DNA of 64,000 nucleotides. It comes from Sphingomonas endolithica (GTDB lineage Bacteria; Pseudomonadota; Alphaproteobacteria; Sphingomonadales; Sphingomonadaceae). The stretch is taken from the NCBI RefSeq assembly GCF_025231525.1, contig NZ_CP103057.1:2373001-2437000 (forward strand), given 5' to 3'. The first letter of the stretch is position 1; each line of letters begins with the position of its first letter. A program made the position numbers and the translations under genes. The notes below the pieces were generated by a model. That model did no database searches. It saw only the letters and a program-made list of their open reading frames with translations, and had not been told where the DNA came from. This document shows, in pieces, positions 1-9,059 of this stretch.

Positions 1-2
1 GA

Positions 3-1829
3 GTCGACCTCGTCGACAGCACTGCAACGCGCGTCAGCCTTGAGCGCCTTCGTCTCCTGGAGTCCGTGGCCGTTCATGCGCGCGACTCCATCGTCATCAC
101 TCAGGCAGAGCCCATCGACCTGCCCGGCCCGCGCATTATCTATTGCAATGCGGCGTTTACCGAGGCGACCGGTTACTCCGCCGAGGAGGTGATGGGGCTG
201 ACGCCACGCATACTGCAGGGACCAAAGACCGATCCAGCATCACGGGCCAGGCTACGTCGCGCGCTGGCAGCGTGGGAGCCGATCGAGATCGAGATGATCA
301 ACTATCGCAAGGACGGCACCGAGTTCTGGGTGGAACTCAGCATCGTGCCTGTCGCGAACGAAATGGGCTGGTTCACGCATTGGGTGTCGGTTCAGCGCGA
401 CATCACCGAGCGCAAGGATGCACAAGAGCTGACGGCGCGGGTCCGGGTTGCAGAGATCGAAAACGAGGCGCTGGCCGCAGAGATACTCGAGCGCAAGCGG
501 ATCGAAGCCGAGCTGCAATATGCCGCCTTTCATGACAGTCTGACCCGGCTACGCAACCGGCCCTTCTTCATGGAGCGGCTGACCAAGGCGCTCGAGCGCC
601 AAAGCCTGACCTGTGCGACATCTTGCTCCGTGCTCTTTCTCGACCTTGATCGCTTCAAGATCGTCAATGACAGCCTGGGGCACCTTGCCGGTGACGCGCT
701 GCTCAAGGAGATAGCGCAGCGCCTCAGGCAATGCGTCCGTCCACAGGATACGCTCGCGCGGATCGGAGGAGACGAGTTTGCAATCCTGATCGAGGATACT
801 GATGACCTGGAGATGCCGGTGGCAATTGCCGAGGCGATCATCGAAGTCTTGCGCGCGCCTGTTCAACTTGGACGGCAAAGCGTCTTCCCATCGTGCAGCA
901 TCGGCGTCGTGCTCGCCGGTGGCGCTGGTGCTGTACCTGACAACCTGATGCGTGACGCTGACATCGCCATGTACGAAGCCAAGCGCGCTGGCCGCGGCGA
1001 CTATGCGATCTTCAACGCTTCGATGCACGAGGAGGCCGCAGGCCGGCTCACGCTGCAGACCGACCTGCGCCGTGCAATCGGTCGTGGCGAATTCAATCTT
1101 GCCTATCAACCGATCGTAGATCCAGCGACCAGCGCGATCCGCAGTTTCGAAGCCCTGTTGCGGTGGGATCATCCGGTACGCGGCGCGACCAATCCGGCCG
1201 ACTTCATACCCGTTGCCGAGGAGATCGGGCTCATTCGAGAAATCGACCGCTGGGTGATGCGCAAAGCCTGTGAACAGCTCGCCGACTGGCACAAACGTTT
1301 TGGCAGTCGAGATCTCCGCCTCAGCATCAACACGTCTGTTGCAGGTTTCGTGGAACCCGATTTCGTGGCCATATTGTCAGGTGTTCTGCGCGAGTTCGAT
1401 ATCCCGCCCCAGACATTGGAACTGGAGATTACCGAGGGAATATTCCTGCATCCATCAGCGGAAATTGCCGAGACGATCGCCGCTGTGCGCGCGATGGGAG
1501 TACGCATTGCACTCGATGATTTCGGAACCGGTTACTCGTCGCTAAGCTACATCAATCGCTATCCGATCGACACGATCAAGATCGACAAGTCTTTCATCGA
1601 TAGTGTCGGCACCAATCGCCAGACGCGTGCGATTGTCGAGTTGATCGTGAAGCTTGGCGTTGCACTCGACCTCAACATCATCGCTGAAGGCGTGGAGACG
1701 CAGGCCCAGACAGAGATCCTGATGCAATTAGGTTGCAGCGCAATTCAGGGTTATCACTTTGCCAGACCGCTGTCGGGAAGCGATGCTACTCGTGCACTGC
1801 TTGCAGCAATCCACACCCAATCTAATTAG
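3..1829 (+). CDS. PAS-GGDEF-EAL cyclic-di-GMP signalling protein, 5' end outside the window
   Basis: The frame is open to the window edge, and the residues before the first GTG (position 66) read like the usual lead-in to a PAS domain, so the gene probably starts upstream. Visible in order are a PAS domain (about residues 10-115 counted from that GTG, with NAAFTEATGY and ending QRDITERK), a short coiled linker, a GGDEF domain with an intact GGDEF motif (RIGGDEFAIL, around residue 235), and an EAL domain with an intact EAL signature (FEALLRW, around 360) and the DDFGTGYSS segment. Such proteins make and/or hydrolyse cyclic-di-GMP in response to a PAS-sensed signal; with both motifs intact the net direction cannot be read from sequence. 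It ends 43 bp before the convergent CocE-type gene. Confidence 0.9.
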   Translation, partial: VDLVDSTATRVSLERLRLLESVAVHARDSIVITQAEPIDLPGPRIIYCNAAFTEATGYSAEEVMGLTPRILQGPKTDPASRARLRRALAAWEPIEIEMINYRKDGTEFWVELSIVPVANEMGWFTHWVSVQRDITERKDAQELTARVRVAEIENEALAAEILERKRIEAELQYAAFHDSLTRLRNRPFFMERLTKALERQSLTCATSCSVLFLDLDRFKIVNDSLGHLAGDALLKEIAQRLRQCVRPQDTLARIGGDEFAILIEDTDDLEMPVAIAEAIIEVLRAPVQLGRQSVFPSCSIGVVLAGGAGAVPDNLMRDADIAMYEAKRAGRGDYAIFNASMHEEAAGRLTLQTDLRRAIGRGEFNLAYQPIVDPATSAIRSFEALLRWDHPVRGATNPADFIPVAEEIGLIREIDRWVMRKACEQLADWHKRFGSRDLRLSINTSVAGFVEPDFVAILSGVLREFDIPPQTLELEITEGIFLHPSAEIAETIAAVRAMGVRIALDDFGTGYSSLSYINRYPIDTIKIDKSFIDSVGTNRQTRAIVELIVKLGVALDLNIIAEGVETQAQTEILMQLGCSAIQGYHFARPLSGSDATRALLAAIHTQSN

Positions 1830-1872
1830 GCGGCCTGCGTGCAGGCAGGCGAGTGCTCCATCGCTGCGCCAC

Positions 1873-3765
1873 TCAGCGGCGCACAATTGGCAGCTCGATG
1901 TAGGACGCCGCCTCGCCGGCATGGTGGATCTGATTGTGCGCCACGACCATTCGCTTTTCGGCCTCGTTGTTGCCGCCGGTGTTCAGGTTGCGGACGAACT
2001 TCGGAAAGTTGGAAGACGTCACCTCCACTCGGATCCGGTGTCCCGGCAGGAAGGTGTTGCTGGTGGTCATGGGCGTCGGGCGAAGAGTGTAGACCTGCCC
2101 GGATGTCATTGCCGCCGGCTTGTCGAAGCCGTTGCGGTAGCGCGCGCGCAGGATCGTGTCGCCCAGGATGTAGGCAGTACCGTCCGGCGCGACATCTACC
2201 AGCTTGACCGCAAAGTCGGTGTCGAGCGCGTCTGAGGACACTTTTAGCACCGCTTGAACGAAGCCGGTGACGTCGGTCGGGCGCGTCATGGGATCGCTGG
2301 TGTACACCAGTACATCGTTACGCGCCTCAATGACCCGCTGGTCAAAAGCACCCGCCGTTACCAAGCCTCCGTTGCAGCAGTCACCGCCGCCGATGGTTTG
2401 GACAGGATTGGCCGGATCGTAGGTATAACGGTCCGCCGCCTCGCCCGCGGGCGGCGGGGCCGCATCGAGCCGCCCGTCACCATCAAGGCCATTCGCGCGC
2501 CCGCCCGAGCGCAGGTAGAGCCGCAATGTCGCGGTATTTTCCGGCGGCCACTGCTTCGCTTCGCTCCACCGGTTCGCCCCCATGTTGTAGTAGCGTACGG
2601 CCGGCGTGCTCGAGGGGAACGCCGAGCGGTTGCCCTTCAGCCAGCGATCGAAAAAGCTGTACACCTGTGCATCGACGTCGAAGCTCGGGTCGCCCAGGTT
2701 GCGGTCGCCCGAAATGAAGTCGGGGCCCAGCCGTGCAAAGGCGCAGTGCGTGTTGGGGGCCACCACGACGTACTGATTGGCGCTTGCCTCCGGATCAGAT
2801 TTGCTCGCACGCGCGTGATTGAACAGCGCCATGTTCGGCCCGATAGACACGTCGTACCAGCTGTTGAACCACAGCGCAGGCACCCCCCACCCCATCGTGT
2901 CGTGGTAGAGTCCGCCCGTCTGCCACGCTGGATCGGCAGGGCCACTGCGAGCGGTGAACTGCTCGAAGGTCGCGGGCGGCTCACCAAGGTCCTTCAGCAG
3001 ATCGGCATAGGGCAGATGCCGAATCTGCGACTGCCAGTTCACCTCGGGCTTCTTAGCGTCGAGGTCATTGTAGCGTGCAATGCGTGCGCGGGTTGACTGG
3101 TCAAGACCTCTCGGCAGCTCGGCACGTAGCGGGTTGTCGACCCCGTACAGCCAGACGTGGAACAGCGTGCGCGGCACACCGCCAGTGTACCAGTTGCCCT
3201 GCTCCTCGAACGCGCCGACCTTGCCGATCCCCGCGCCGGACGCCATCGGCACCATGGCCGCGTGCGCGGGGTGATTCATGCCTGCGAGGGCTAGCTGCCA
3301 CTCAGCCGACGACGAGCAGCCAAGCGTGCCCACCTTCCCGTTCGACCAGGGTTGCTTTGCGATCCATGTCAGCGTGTCGTAGCCGTCGGTCTGTGGACGG
3401 CCCAGTATCTCGTATTTGCCTTCCGAAAAGTAGCGCCCTCGCTCACTTTGCACCACGAAGGCGTAGCCGCGCTTCACCGCCTCCAGCGCCCGGCGACTGG
3501 TCGCCACCTTGTAGGCCAGCTCGTTGTACGGCGTCTTCCACAGAATAGTGGGCAAGACGCCTACTGCATCTTTGGGACGGTAGATGTTCGTCGCTAGACC
3601 CACGCCGTCACGCATCGGCACCATGGCGATCATCTCGACCGTCGCCCGCTGTGTAAGTTCGCGCTCAATCGCCGCATCGGAGTATTTGGCGTAGTCTTGT
3701 GCCGGTGCGGCCGCGGCGAGGGAGATGGCAGCGACAGCCCCGAGCAGCTTCGTCAATGCATTCAT
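1873..3765 (-). CDS. secreted CocE/NonD (S15-type) hydrolase
   Basis: About 630 aa. The start at 3765 (MNALTKLL) was chosen because GGAGAG lies about 8 nt upstream; an ATG five codons earlier has no good ribosome site. The N-terminus is a signal peptide ending near AAAAPAQ. An alpha/beta-hydrolase core follows with MRDGVGLATNIYRP and the nucleophile elbow GCSSSAEWQLA (Ser about 150), and the C-terminal half has the jelly-roll character of X-Pro dipeptidyl-peptidase/CocE proteins (HRIRVEVTSSNFPKF). The family contains cocaine esterase, cephalosporin acylases and dipeptidyl peptidases, so the substrate is open. It stands alone on this strand next to, but not clearly part of, the arabinan genes. 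Confidence 0.85.
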   Translation of the reverse strand: MNALTKLLGAVAAISLAAAAPAQDYAKYSDAAIERELTQRATVEMIAMVPMRDGVGLATNIYRPKDAVGVLPTILWKTPYNELAYKVATSRRALEAVKRGYAFVVQSERGRYFSEGKYEILGRPQTDGYDTLTWIAKQPWSNGKVGTLGCSSSAEWQLALAGMNHPAHAAMVPMASGAGIGKVGAFEEQGNWYTGGVPRTLFHVWLYGVDNPLRAELPRGLDQSTRARIARYNDLDAKKPEVNWQSQIRHLPYADLLKDLGEPPATFEQFTARSGPADPAWQTGGLYHDTMGWGVPALWFNSWYDVSIGPNMALFNHARASKSDPEASANQYVVVAPNTHCAFARLGPDFISGDRNLGDPSFDVDAQVYSFFDRWLKGNRSAFPSSTPAVRYYNMGANRWSEAKQWPPENTATLRLYLRSGGRANGLDGDGRLDAAPPPAGEAADRYTYDPANPVQTIGGGDCCNGGLVTAGAFDQRVIEARNDVLVYTSDPMTRPTDVTGFVQAVLKVSSDALDTDFAVKLVDVAPDGTAYILGDTILRARYRNGFDKPAAMTSGQVYTLRPTPMTTSNTFLPGHRIRVEVTSSNFPKFVRNLNTGGNNEAEKRMVVAHNQIHHAGEAASYIELPIVRR

Positions 3766-3913
3766 CGATGCGCTCTCCATTCCGTCAAGGGGCTAAAGCC
3801 CCCAATCAATGTAAGCCGCTTAACGCTAGGCACGTCAACGCATACTCCTGAATTCGTCTGCCGGCTTCAACAAGCCTGGGTTGAGACGCGCCCGTCACAC
3901 GAAACTTGTTTGG

Positions 3914-4060
3914 CTAGAAGGAGGGGACGGGTTGGCCTCCTCGCGAACGACGTCGTGTACGGTGACGGGCTGCCGCGGCTAGGCTGAATGTCAACGCCAA
4001 GGCCAGCAGCATGACCACGGCCCAGAAACCAGATGGCGTGATGTAGAGTTCCCAGCTCTG
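3914..4060 (-). pseudogene. possible remnant of a membrane-protein C-terminus
   Basis: Within the otherwise gene-free interval 3766-4171 the minus strand has a 48-codon open stretch between two stops. It contains a clear hydrophobic helix (GFWAVVMLLALALTFSL) followed by a basic tail, like the last transmembrane segment of a longer protein. There is no start codon or ribosome site. It may be a decayed gene end or chance; no family is recognised. Nothing else was seen in the interval. Confidence 0.22.
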
Positions 4061-4171
4061 TTATAGTAGGCGGGTTAAAGCGCTGGCGGCCATCATGTTG
4101 CGTGTGCGGGTGAAGGCAAACAGATCGAACAGAGCCCTAGCTCACGACAACCAAGCAAGGACACAATCCCC

Positions 4172-4531
4172 GTGCGATCGTTCTTTACGCTGTCTATCTG
4201 CCTTGTACTTTGCGCCTGTAGCGGCGGTACGGATGGCCCGGCGGTCATCGACGGCAGCAGCCCGGAAGCTTTTAACCGCACCCTCGCCGCTGCCAAGCGC
4301 GACCTTGGACCCAAGGACCGGCTGAAGTTTGAGGCGGCGCTTGCCGAGTTCAGGGCCAGGACCTTTGCCAAGGCGGATTCGCGACAGGAATACCAGAAGC
4401 TGCTCAGGGACAGCCTGGACGGTTTGACCGGGCCGCGCGTTGTTGCGCAGTTCAACAAAGACGTTGACCGGGTTGGCGGTGACGCGGCCGACGCCGCCTT
4501 TGACGTGAAGCGCGTACTCAAGGGTCAGTAG
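4172..4531 (+). CDS. small DUF-type lipoprotein
   Basis: 119 aa starting at GTG. Residues 1-15 form a lipoprotein signal peptide with a lipobox (LCAC, cleavage before the second Cys), so the product should be a lipid-anchored envelope protein. The mature part is charged and helical (repeated Ala/Lys/Arg/Glu-rich segments such as AAKRDLGPKDRLKFEAALAEF) and resembles small DUF lipoproteins of about 100-120 aa; no catalytic motif is visible. It is convergent with the GH43 gene at 4593 and has no obvious operon partner. Function unknown. Confidence 0.7.
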   Translation: MRSFFTLSICLVLCACSGGTDGPAVIDGSSPEAFNRTLAAAKRDLGPKDRLKFEAALAEFRARTFAKADSRQEYQKLLRDSLDGLTGPRVVAQFNKDVDRVGGDAADAAFDVKRVLKGQ

Positions 4532-4592
4532 AGCTTGCTCGTGGTCATTGCTGCAATGACTGCTGAAGAGTACTTACTGGAGCCGCTGATTA

Positions 4593-5618
4593 TCAACTCG
4601 CAGGAGACCGCCGAGGAACCATGGACCCCGCCGGACGCTTGAAGATGGGCGATCCGTTCGATGACCAGTACACACGCTGAATGTGCGGAGCGCGATCACG
4701 GGTGCATCTCATGTCAGGCCGGGGATTGGCATGGTAGATGACCCACGTTTCCTGACCGTTCGAAGACTTGAAAAAACCGTTATGCCCCGGTGCAAAAACG
4801 CCTTGGTCTGGCGCCGTGGCAATCACCGGCCGTGTCGACTTGGTCCACGAGGCAGCGTCAAGCGGGTCGGATCCCGCAGGCGCGCTAAGTAACCCAACGG
4901 CATAGTCGTCGGACCAACAAGCACTAGCGGAATAGGTGAGGAACAGACGGCCGGTAGGACCTGCGAGGAATTCTGGGCCTTCGAGGATGCGTCGACCGCC
5001 TTGCTGTTCCCAAATCAAATCGGGTCTTGCGACGATCGACTCTCGCCCAGCTAATGTCCAAGGATTGGCCATGGCGACAATGGCCAGATCGCTTTCGGAC
5101 CCGACATAGGGCGAATAAGCGAAAAAGCGTTTGCCCGACACTACGAAGGTTGTGCCATCAATGCCCGGGTACGCGGTCCTCAACTTGCCGCGGTCGAGCC
5201 AACTGCCTTGGGTAGGATCTGCACTGCTGTTCTCCAGCACGAAGATGCCGCGATGTGCATCATCATCATGACCAGATTCGGCGGCGGTGTAATAGATATA
5301 CCAGCGGCCATTTATCCGATGGAGTTCAGGAGCCCAAATCGATACCCCGTTCACGCCTTTTTCAGGCGGCGTCCAGACTGTAATCTCAGGCGCATCGGCT
5401 AATCGCGCGATGTCTTTTACTTTGCGGATCGCAAGCCGGTTACCCAGCGTGTTCATATAGAAGAACGTTCCGCCGTACTGGGTGATCCAAGGATCGGGCC
5501 CCGATTGTAACAACGGGTTCACAAACGTGCGGCCGCCAGCACCCCCGGCAGGCGGAGAGAAGGCGAGTGCGCAAGCCATGATGCTAGCGCGGAGGAACAT
5601 GCCGCCCTTGTCCGTCAC
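4593..5618 (-). CDS. secreted GH43 glycoside hydrolase (alpha-L-arabinofuranosidase/beta-xylosidase type)
   Basis: 341 aa from a GTG at 5618 with GGAGAG about 5 nt upstream; the frame is open further upstream but would then overlap the preceding gene. A signal peptide (FLRASIMACALAFS) precedes a single five-bladed beta-propeller. The GH43 catalytic Asp (GPDPWI), a middle-propeller WAPELH and the general-acid Glu (ILEGPEFL) are all present, so the enzyme should be active. GH43 enzymes release arabinose or xylose from side chains or oligomers. It is the last gene of the six-gene minus-strand set headed by the TonB-dependent receptor at 12483. The exact substrate cannot be told from sequence. 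Confidence 0.88.
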   Translation of the reverse strand: MTDKGGMFLRASIMACALAFSPPAGGAGGRTFVNPLLQSGPDPWITQYGGTFFYMNTLGNRLAIRKVKDIARLADAPEITVWTPPEKGVNGVSIWAPELHRINGRWYIYYTAAESGHDDDAHRGIFVLENSSADPTQGSWLDRGKLRTAYPGIDGTTFVVSGKRFFAYSPYVGSESDLAIVAMANPWTLAGRESIVARPDLIWEQQGGRRILEGPEFLAGPTGRLFLTYSASACWSDDYAVGLLSAPAGSDPLDAASWTKSTRPVIATAPDQGVFAPGHNGFFKSSNGQETWVIYHANPRPDMRCTRDRAPHIQRVYWSSNGSPIFKRPAGSMVPRRSPAS

Positions 5619-5634
5619 ATCTTCTCTCCGAGGG

Positions 5635-6651
5635 TTATTGGTTTGGGAAGGCAGCCACGATCGCGTCATATTGTTGGCGCGTGATGCCGATCATCGATCC
5701 GTGACGCGTGCCTGCGGGCATCTCGTAGCGATTCCACTCTGGCACGCCGCTATTGCCGGACACCTGATACCAAGGCCCCCTTAGCGTCGGCGCCATCGAC
5801 AGGCCGTAGCTCGTCCCGGCATATTGCTCATAATATAGCAGCCAATCGATCTTATTAGGCGCCCGAATGATCGTCGGGGCTTCACGAAAATTCGGGCTCA
5901 GTGGGGAGGCCGGAAACGGGTAAGGGCCAAGCAGCTTCCTTGCGCAGCTAATCCGAATCGTCTTACCGGTTGGCCAAGAATAGGATGGATAGCGTTCATC
6001 CTTGATGATCACGCAGTATCCGCCGTGATCGTTCGGCTGCACGATTGTGTCGATGGTCGCCATGTCCCAAGTAAAAAGCCGGCGAGGTGGCGCAGCGAAG
6101 GTCTTGAGGTCGTCAGACTCTACATACAGCGTGCGCTGGCTACCCCAATAGCGTTCCGGATCCTGCGTAGAGCCGTCCAGATTGGGCGTGTGCCACGTCA
6201 GCAAGAACCGCCGCGATGCGTCATCATAAAATAGCTTCGGTGCCCCGATCCGTTGCAACGTATGCGGATGGCCATGAATGTTCTTCAGGTCCGGCTGATA
6301 TGTCCCGAAGCTGGTCCAGCGCACCAGATCGTTGGACACCCAGAAGCGTATCAGCGGGTCATCGTCGCCCTTATTGCCGACCAAGTAATAGCGACCTTCG
6401 TTGCTCCGCGCGATTGAGGCATGCCCGTGATATGCCGCCGATACCGGCTTACCGCCATTCAGCCGCGTCCAGTGCAAACCATCTAGGCTGACTGAATAGA
6501 ATAGCTCGCCATAATGCTCCTTTGTCATATGAGCGAACAGGTAAGCTTTAGCCGAATCCACATACGGCTTGGCAGGGCCACCTGGCGCCTGCGCAGCAGA
6601 GGCACCCGAAAGCGCCAGAAGGCCGACTAGCACTGCTGCGCCACCCCGCAT
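5635..6651 (-). CDS. secreted GH43-like beta-propeller protein
   Basis: 338 aa with signal peptide (cleavage near GASAAQA). The sequence is propeller-like throughout (YSVSLDGLHWTRLNGG, FWVSNDLVRWTSFGTY, TLYVESDDLKTF, LLYYEQYAGTSYGLSMA), as in GH43 and related five-bladed families (GH117-like). The usual GH43 Asp-Pro-Tyr/Trp opening is not clear, so the catalytic residues are uncertain. It starts 5 bp after the GH5-like gene stops and ends 17 bp before the GH43 start at 5618, so it is probably co-transcribed with both. Likely an exo-acting glycosidase on pentose-containing oligosaccharides. Confidence 0.7.
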   Translation of the reverse strand: MRGGAAVLVGLLALSGASAAQAPGGPAKPYVDSAKAYLFAHMTKEHYGELFYSVSLDGLHWTRLNGGKPVSAAYHGHASIARSNEGRYYLVGNKGDDDPLIRFWVSNDLVRWTSFGTYQPDLKNIHGHPHTLQRIGAPKLFYDDASRRFLLTWHTPNLDGSTQDPERYWGSQRTLYVESDDLKTFAAPPRRLFTWDMATIDTIVQPNDHGGYCVIIKDERYPSYSWPTGKTIRISCARKLLGPYPFPASPLSPNFREAPTIIRAPNKIDWLLYYEQYAGTSYGLSMAPTLRGPWYQVSGNSGVPEWNRYEMPAGTRHGSMIGITRQQYDAIVAAFPNQ

Positions 6652-6656
6652 TGATC

Positions 6657-7823
6657 TTAGCGCTTGGGCGATGCGGTTGAAGGTTCCTCAGCTGACGGTA
6701 CGGCATGCTTCGGGCTTCCAGCAAGGCGACGGATCAAATCTGTCTCGGCCTTACGGTAGGGCGTGCCGTCTCCGCGGAAGACTTCGTGAAACCAGATTGT
6801 CGGTTCAGAGACAACGTAGGGCTTCTGCCAGCTGTCCCAAGGCAGCCGTGTCTGCGTACGTCCATCTACAAAACCCCAGTTCATGGCGGCAACATTGTAG
6901 CGCTTGGCGATCGGAAGCGATCCGTCGAACGTCGACCCGTTGCCACGTGCCATATATTCCGTGCACAGGATCGGCCGGTTGTAGGGCAGCAACTGCTTGA
7001 TCCTGCCCTCGAATGTCTCGGGCCAATTATAGTCGTGGAACGTCACCACGTCTGACTGACCCAACTGCAACTTTTCCATGGCAGAGGCTTTGCCGCCTGG
7101 CCTCCAGTCGTCCCCAAGCCACACCCCGGAGGTCAGCGGTTGGCTCGGCTCTGCGTCGCGCGCCCAGCTGAATACCTGTGCCAACAGCGCGCGTACCAGC
7201 GGCTCCTTGCCCTCCTGTCCCTTGTATTGATCAGCGCCGTTATCGGGCTCGTTCCACAGGTCCCAACCGAGGATGCGGTCGTCGTTAGCAAATGCGCCGA
7301 TCACTCCTTTCACGTAGTTTTTGTAGGCAGGATAACGGCTGCGATCACGCAGTCCGGGCATTCCGGGGCCCTGCACCCAACCTGAATTGTGCACACCGGG
7401 GATTGGGGGATGCTGCGGCCCGAGTTTGGGATCTGGATCCCAGCAGCTGTCGAACAGCACGAACAGTGGCTTGATGCCGTGTGCCTTGGCAATGGTCAGA
7501 AATTCACCAATGCGCCGCTTGAAGCCTTCACGATCCTGTTGCCACAATTGATCATGCAGGAACACGCGCATGGTGTTCATGCCGATACCCTGCGCAAGCC
7601 CCAGTTCGTAGTCGATCCGCTTGGGATCCCAGGTCGCAGCCTGCCACATCTCGAGCTGATTTATGGCGGTGGCAGGTGCGTAGTTCGCACCGACGAGCCA
7701 AGGCTGTTTAGCGTACCAGCCGTTCGCCTGCACTTCGGTCCAGCGGGCACGAGCCTCTGCCGGAGCCGCGATCAGCGCGCCCGAGGCAGCCGAGGCGAGC
7801 AGGCCCCATAAAACCAACTTCAT
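6657..7823 (-). CDS. secreted GH5-like (cellulase-superfamily) glycoside hydrolase
   Basis: 388 aa; ribosome site GGGAGAGAGACA before ATG. A signal peptide is followed by a (beta/alpha)8 barrel. Key segments are GANYAPATAINQLEMW, the acid/base Glu in GWDLWNEPDN (about residue 193) and the probable nucleophile Glu in ILCTEYMARG (about 290). Close relatives in sphingomonads and bacteroidetes are often labelled 1,4-beta-xylanase, but the subfamily cannot be fixed here. It lies between the aldose epimerase and two GH43-type genes downstream of a TonB-dependent receptor, which points to extracellular or periplasmic breakdown of an arabinose- or xylose-containing glycan. Confidence 0.85.
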   Translation of the reverse strand: MKLVLWGLLASAASGALIAAPAEARARWTEVQANGWYAKQPWLVGANYAPATAINQLEMWQAATWDPKRIDYELGLAQGIGMNTMRVFLHDQLWQQDREGFKRRIGEFLTIAKAHGIKPLFVLFDSCWDPDPKLGPQHPPIPGVHNSGWVQGPGMPGLRDRSRYPAYKNYVKGVIGAFANDDRILGWDLWNEPDNGADQYKGQEGKEPLVRALLAQVFSWARDAEPSQPLTSGVWLGDDWRPGGKASAMEKLQLGQSDVVTFHDYNWPETFEGRIKQLLPYNRPILCTEYMARGNGSTFDGSLPIAKRYNVAAMNWGFVDGRTQTRLPWDSWQKPYVVSEPTIWFHEVFRGDGTPYRKAETDLIRRLAGSPKHAVPSAEEPSTASPKR

Positions 7824-7846
7824 TGTCTCTCTCCCGGCTAGCCAAC

Positions 7847-8995
7847 TCAGCGCTGTATGATCAGCTTGTAGACCATCGTGTTCTTGTACGTCTGGCCTGG
7901 GTTCAGCCGCACCGAGGGGAAGTTCGGTTGGTTCGGTGCATCAGGGAAGAGCTGCGGCTCCATCACGATGGCATCGCCCATGCGATAAATCTGGCCGTTT
8001 TTCCCCGTAATCGTGCCGTTGAAGAAATTGCCCGAATAGAACTGTAGCCCTGGCTGGTTGGACCACAATTCGTAGCCGCGACCCGATACCGGCTCGAAAA
8101 CGCGTGCCATCAGGTGCGTCGTCGGTGTCACTGCATCGCCGATCACCCAATTGTGATCATAACCGCGACCGAAGGCGATCTGCCGATCGCGCGCATCACG
8201 TACCCGGTCGCCGATCGCGCGGGGCGTGCGGAAGTCGAACACGGTGCCCGCCACCGGCGCATGCTGCCCCGTTGGAATAGCTGTCGCATCGGTCGGCGTG
8301 TATCGCTCCGCCGGGATGGTCACGAGATGGCCCATCGCGCCGCGCGGCGATCCGACGCCGGCCAGATTCCAATATGCGTGGTTGGAGATGTTGACGTATG
8401 TCGGCTTGTCGGTGGTCGCCCGATACTCGATCATCAACTGGTTGCGCTCGTCGAGCGAGTAGGTCGCGAAGGTCGTCAGCGTGCCCGGATAACCCATGTC
8501 GCCATCCGGGCTGACATAGCGCAGCGTCACCGAAGATACAGGGCCGCTCTTCACGTCGACTACATCCCACAGCACCTTGTCAAATCCCTTGCCGCCGCCA
8601 TGCAGCGAGTTGGGACCGTCGTTGGTAGGCGTCTTGTAATTCTTGCCGTCGATCGTGAAGCGCCCCTTGGCGATACGATTGGCAACGCGGCCCACCGTCG
8701 CCCCAAAGAATTCCGGCTTGGCAAGATAGCCCTCGAGCGTGTCGTAACCGATCTGCACATCCGCCACCTTGCCTGCCTTGTCGGGCATCTTCAGCGCCTG
8801 CAGCGACGCGCCAAGCGCGATGACCGTGGCGGAAACGCCGCGACCATTGGTTAGGGTCACCGCCGGAACGTCACGGCCATCCGGCATGGTGCCGAAGTTC
8901 CCGCGCTGGGCGTCGGCGGCGCGCGCCTGCCCGGCAAAGGCGGCGGCGAACCCGAGGGTCGTGAGCGCTGTCACGGCAAGGAGTTTGCGGGTCAT
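7847..8995 (-). CDS. galM: periplasmic aldose 1-epimerase (mutarotase)
   Basis: 382 aa from ATG 8995, with GGAGAG upstream; the signal peptide MTRKLLAVTALTTLGFAAAF ends near GQARAAD. Family motifs are intact: NRIAKGRF, SLHGGGKGFDK, the catalytic His in NISNHAYWNL, DHNWV, and the base Glu in MEPQLFPDAPN. The enzyme interconverts alpha and beta anomers. An exported mutarotase fits release of sugars by retaining and inverting glycosidases in the periplasm before uptake and oxidation by an anomer-selective dehydrogenase. It is the third gene of the receptor-led set. Confidence 0.93.
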   Translation of the reverse strand: MTRKLLAVTALTTLGFAAAFAGQARAADAQRGNFGTMPDGRDVPAVTLTNGRGVSATVIALGASLQALKMPDKAGKVADVQIGYDTLEGYLAKPEFFGATVGRVANRIAKGRFTIDGKNYKTPTNDGPNSLHGGGKGFDKVLWDVVDVKSGPVSSVTLRYVSPDGDMGYPGTLTTFATYSLDERNQLMIEYRATTDKPTYVNISNHAYWNLAGVGSPRGAMGHLVTIPAERYTPTDATAIPTGQHAPVAGTVFDFRTPRAIGDRVRDARDRQIAFGRGYDHNWVIGDAVTPTTHLMARVFEPVSGRGYELWSNQPGLQFYSGNFFNGTITGKNGQIYRMGDAIVMEPQLFPDAPNQPNFPSVRLNPGQTYKNTMVYKLIIQR

Positions 8996-9059
8996 GGCTA
9001 TGTTCTCTCCGTTCTTATCATTCCGGCACACTGGCGCACTCACTCAGCGGCTCGGACTC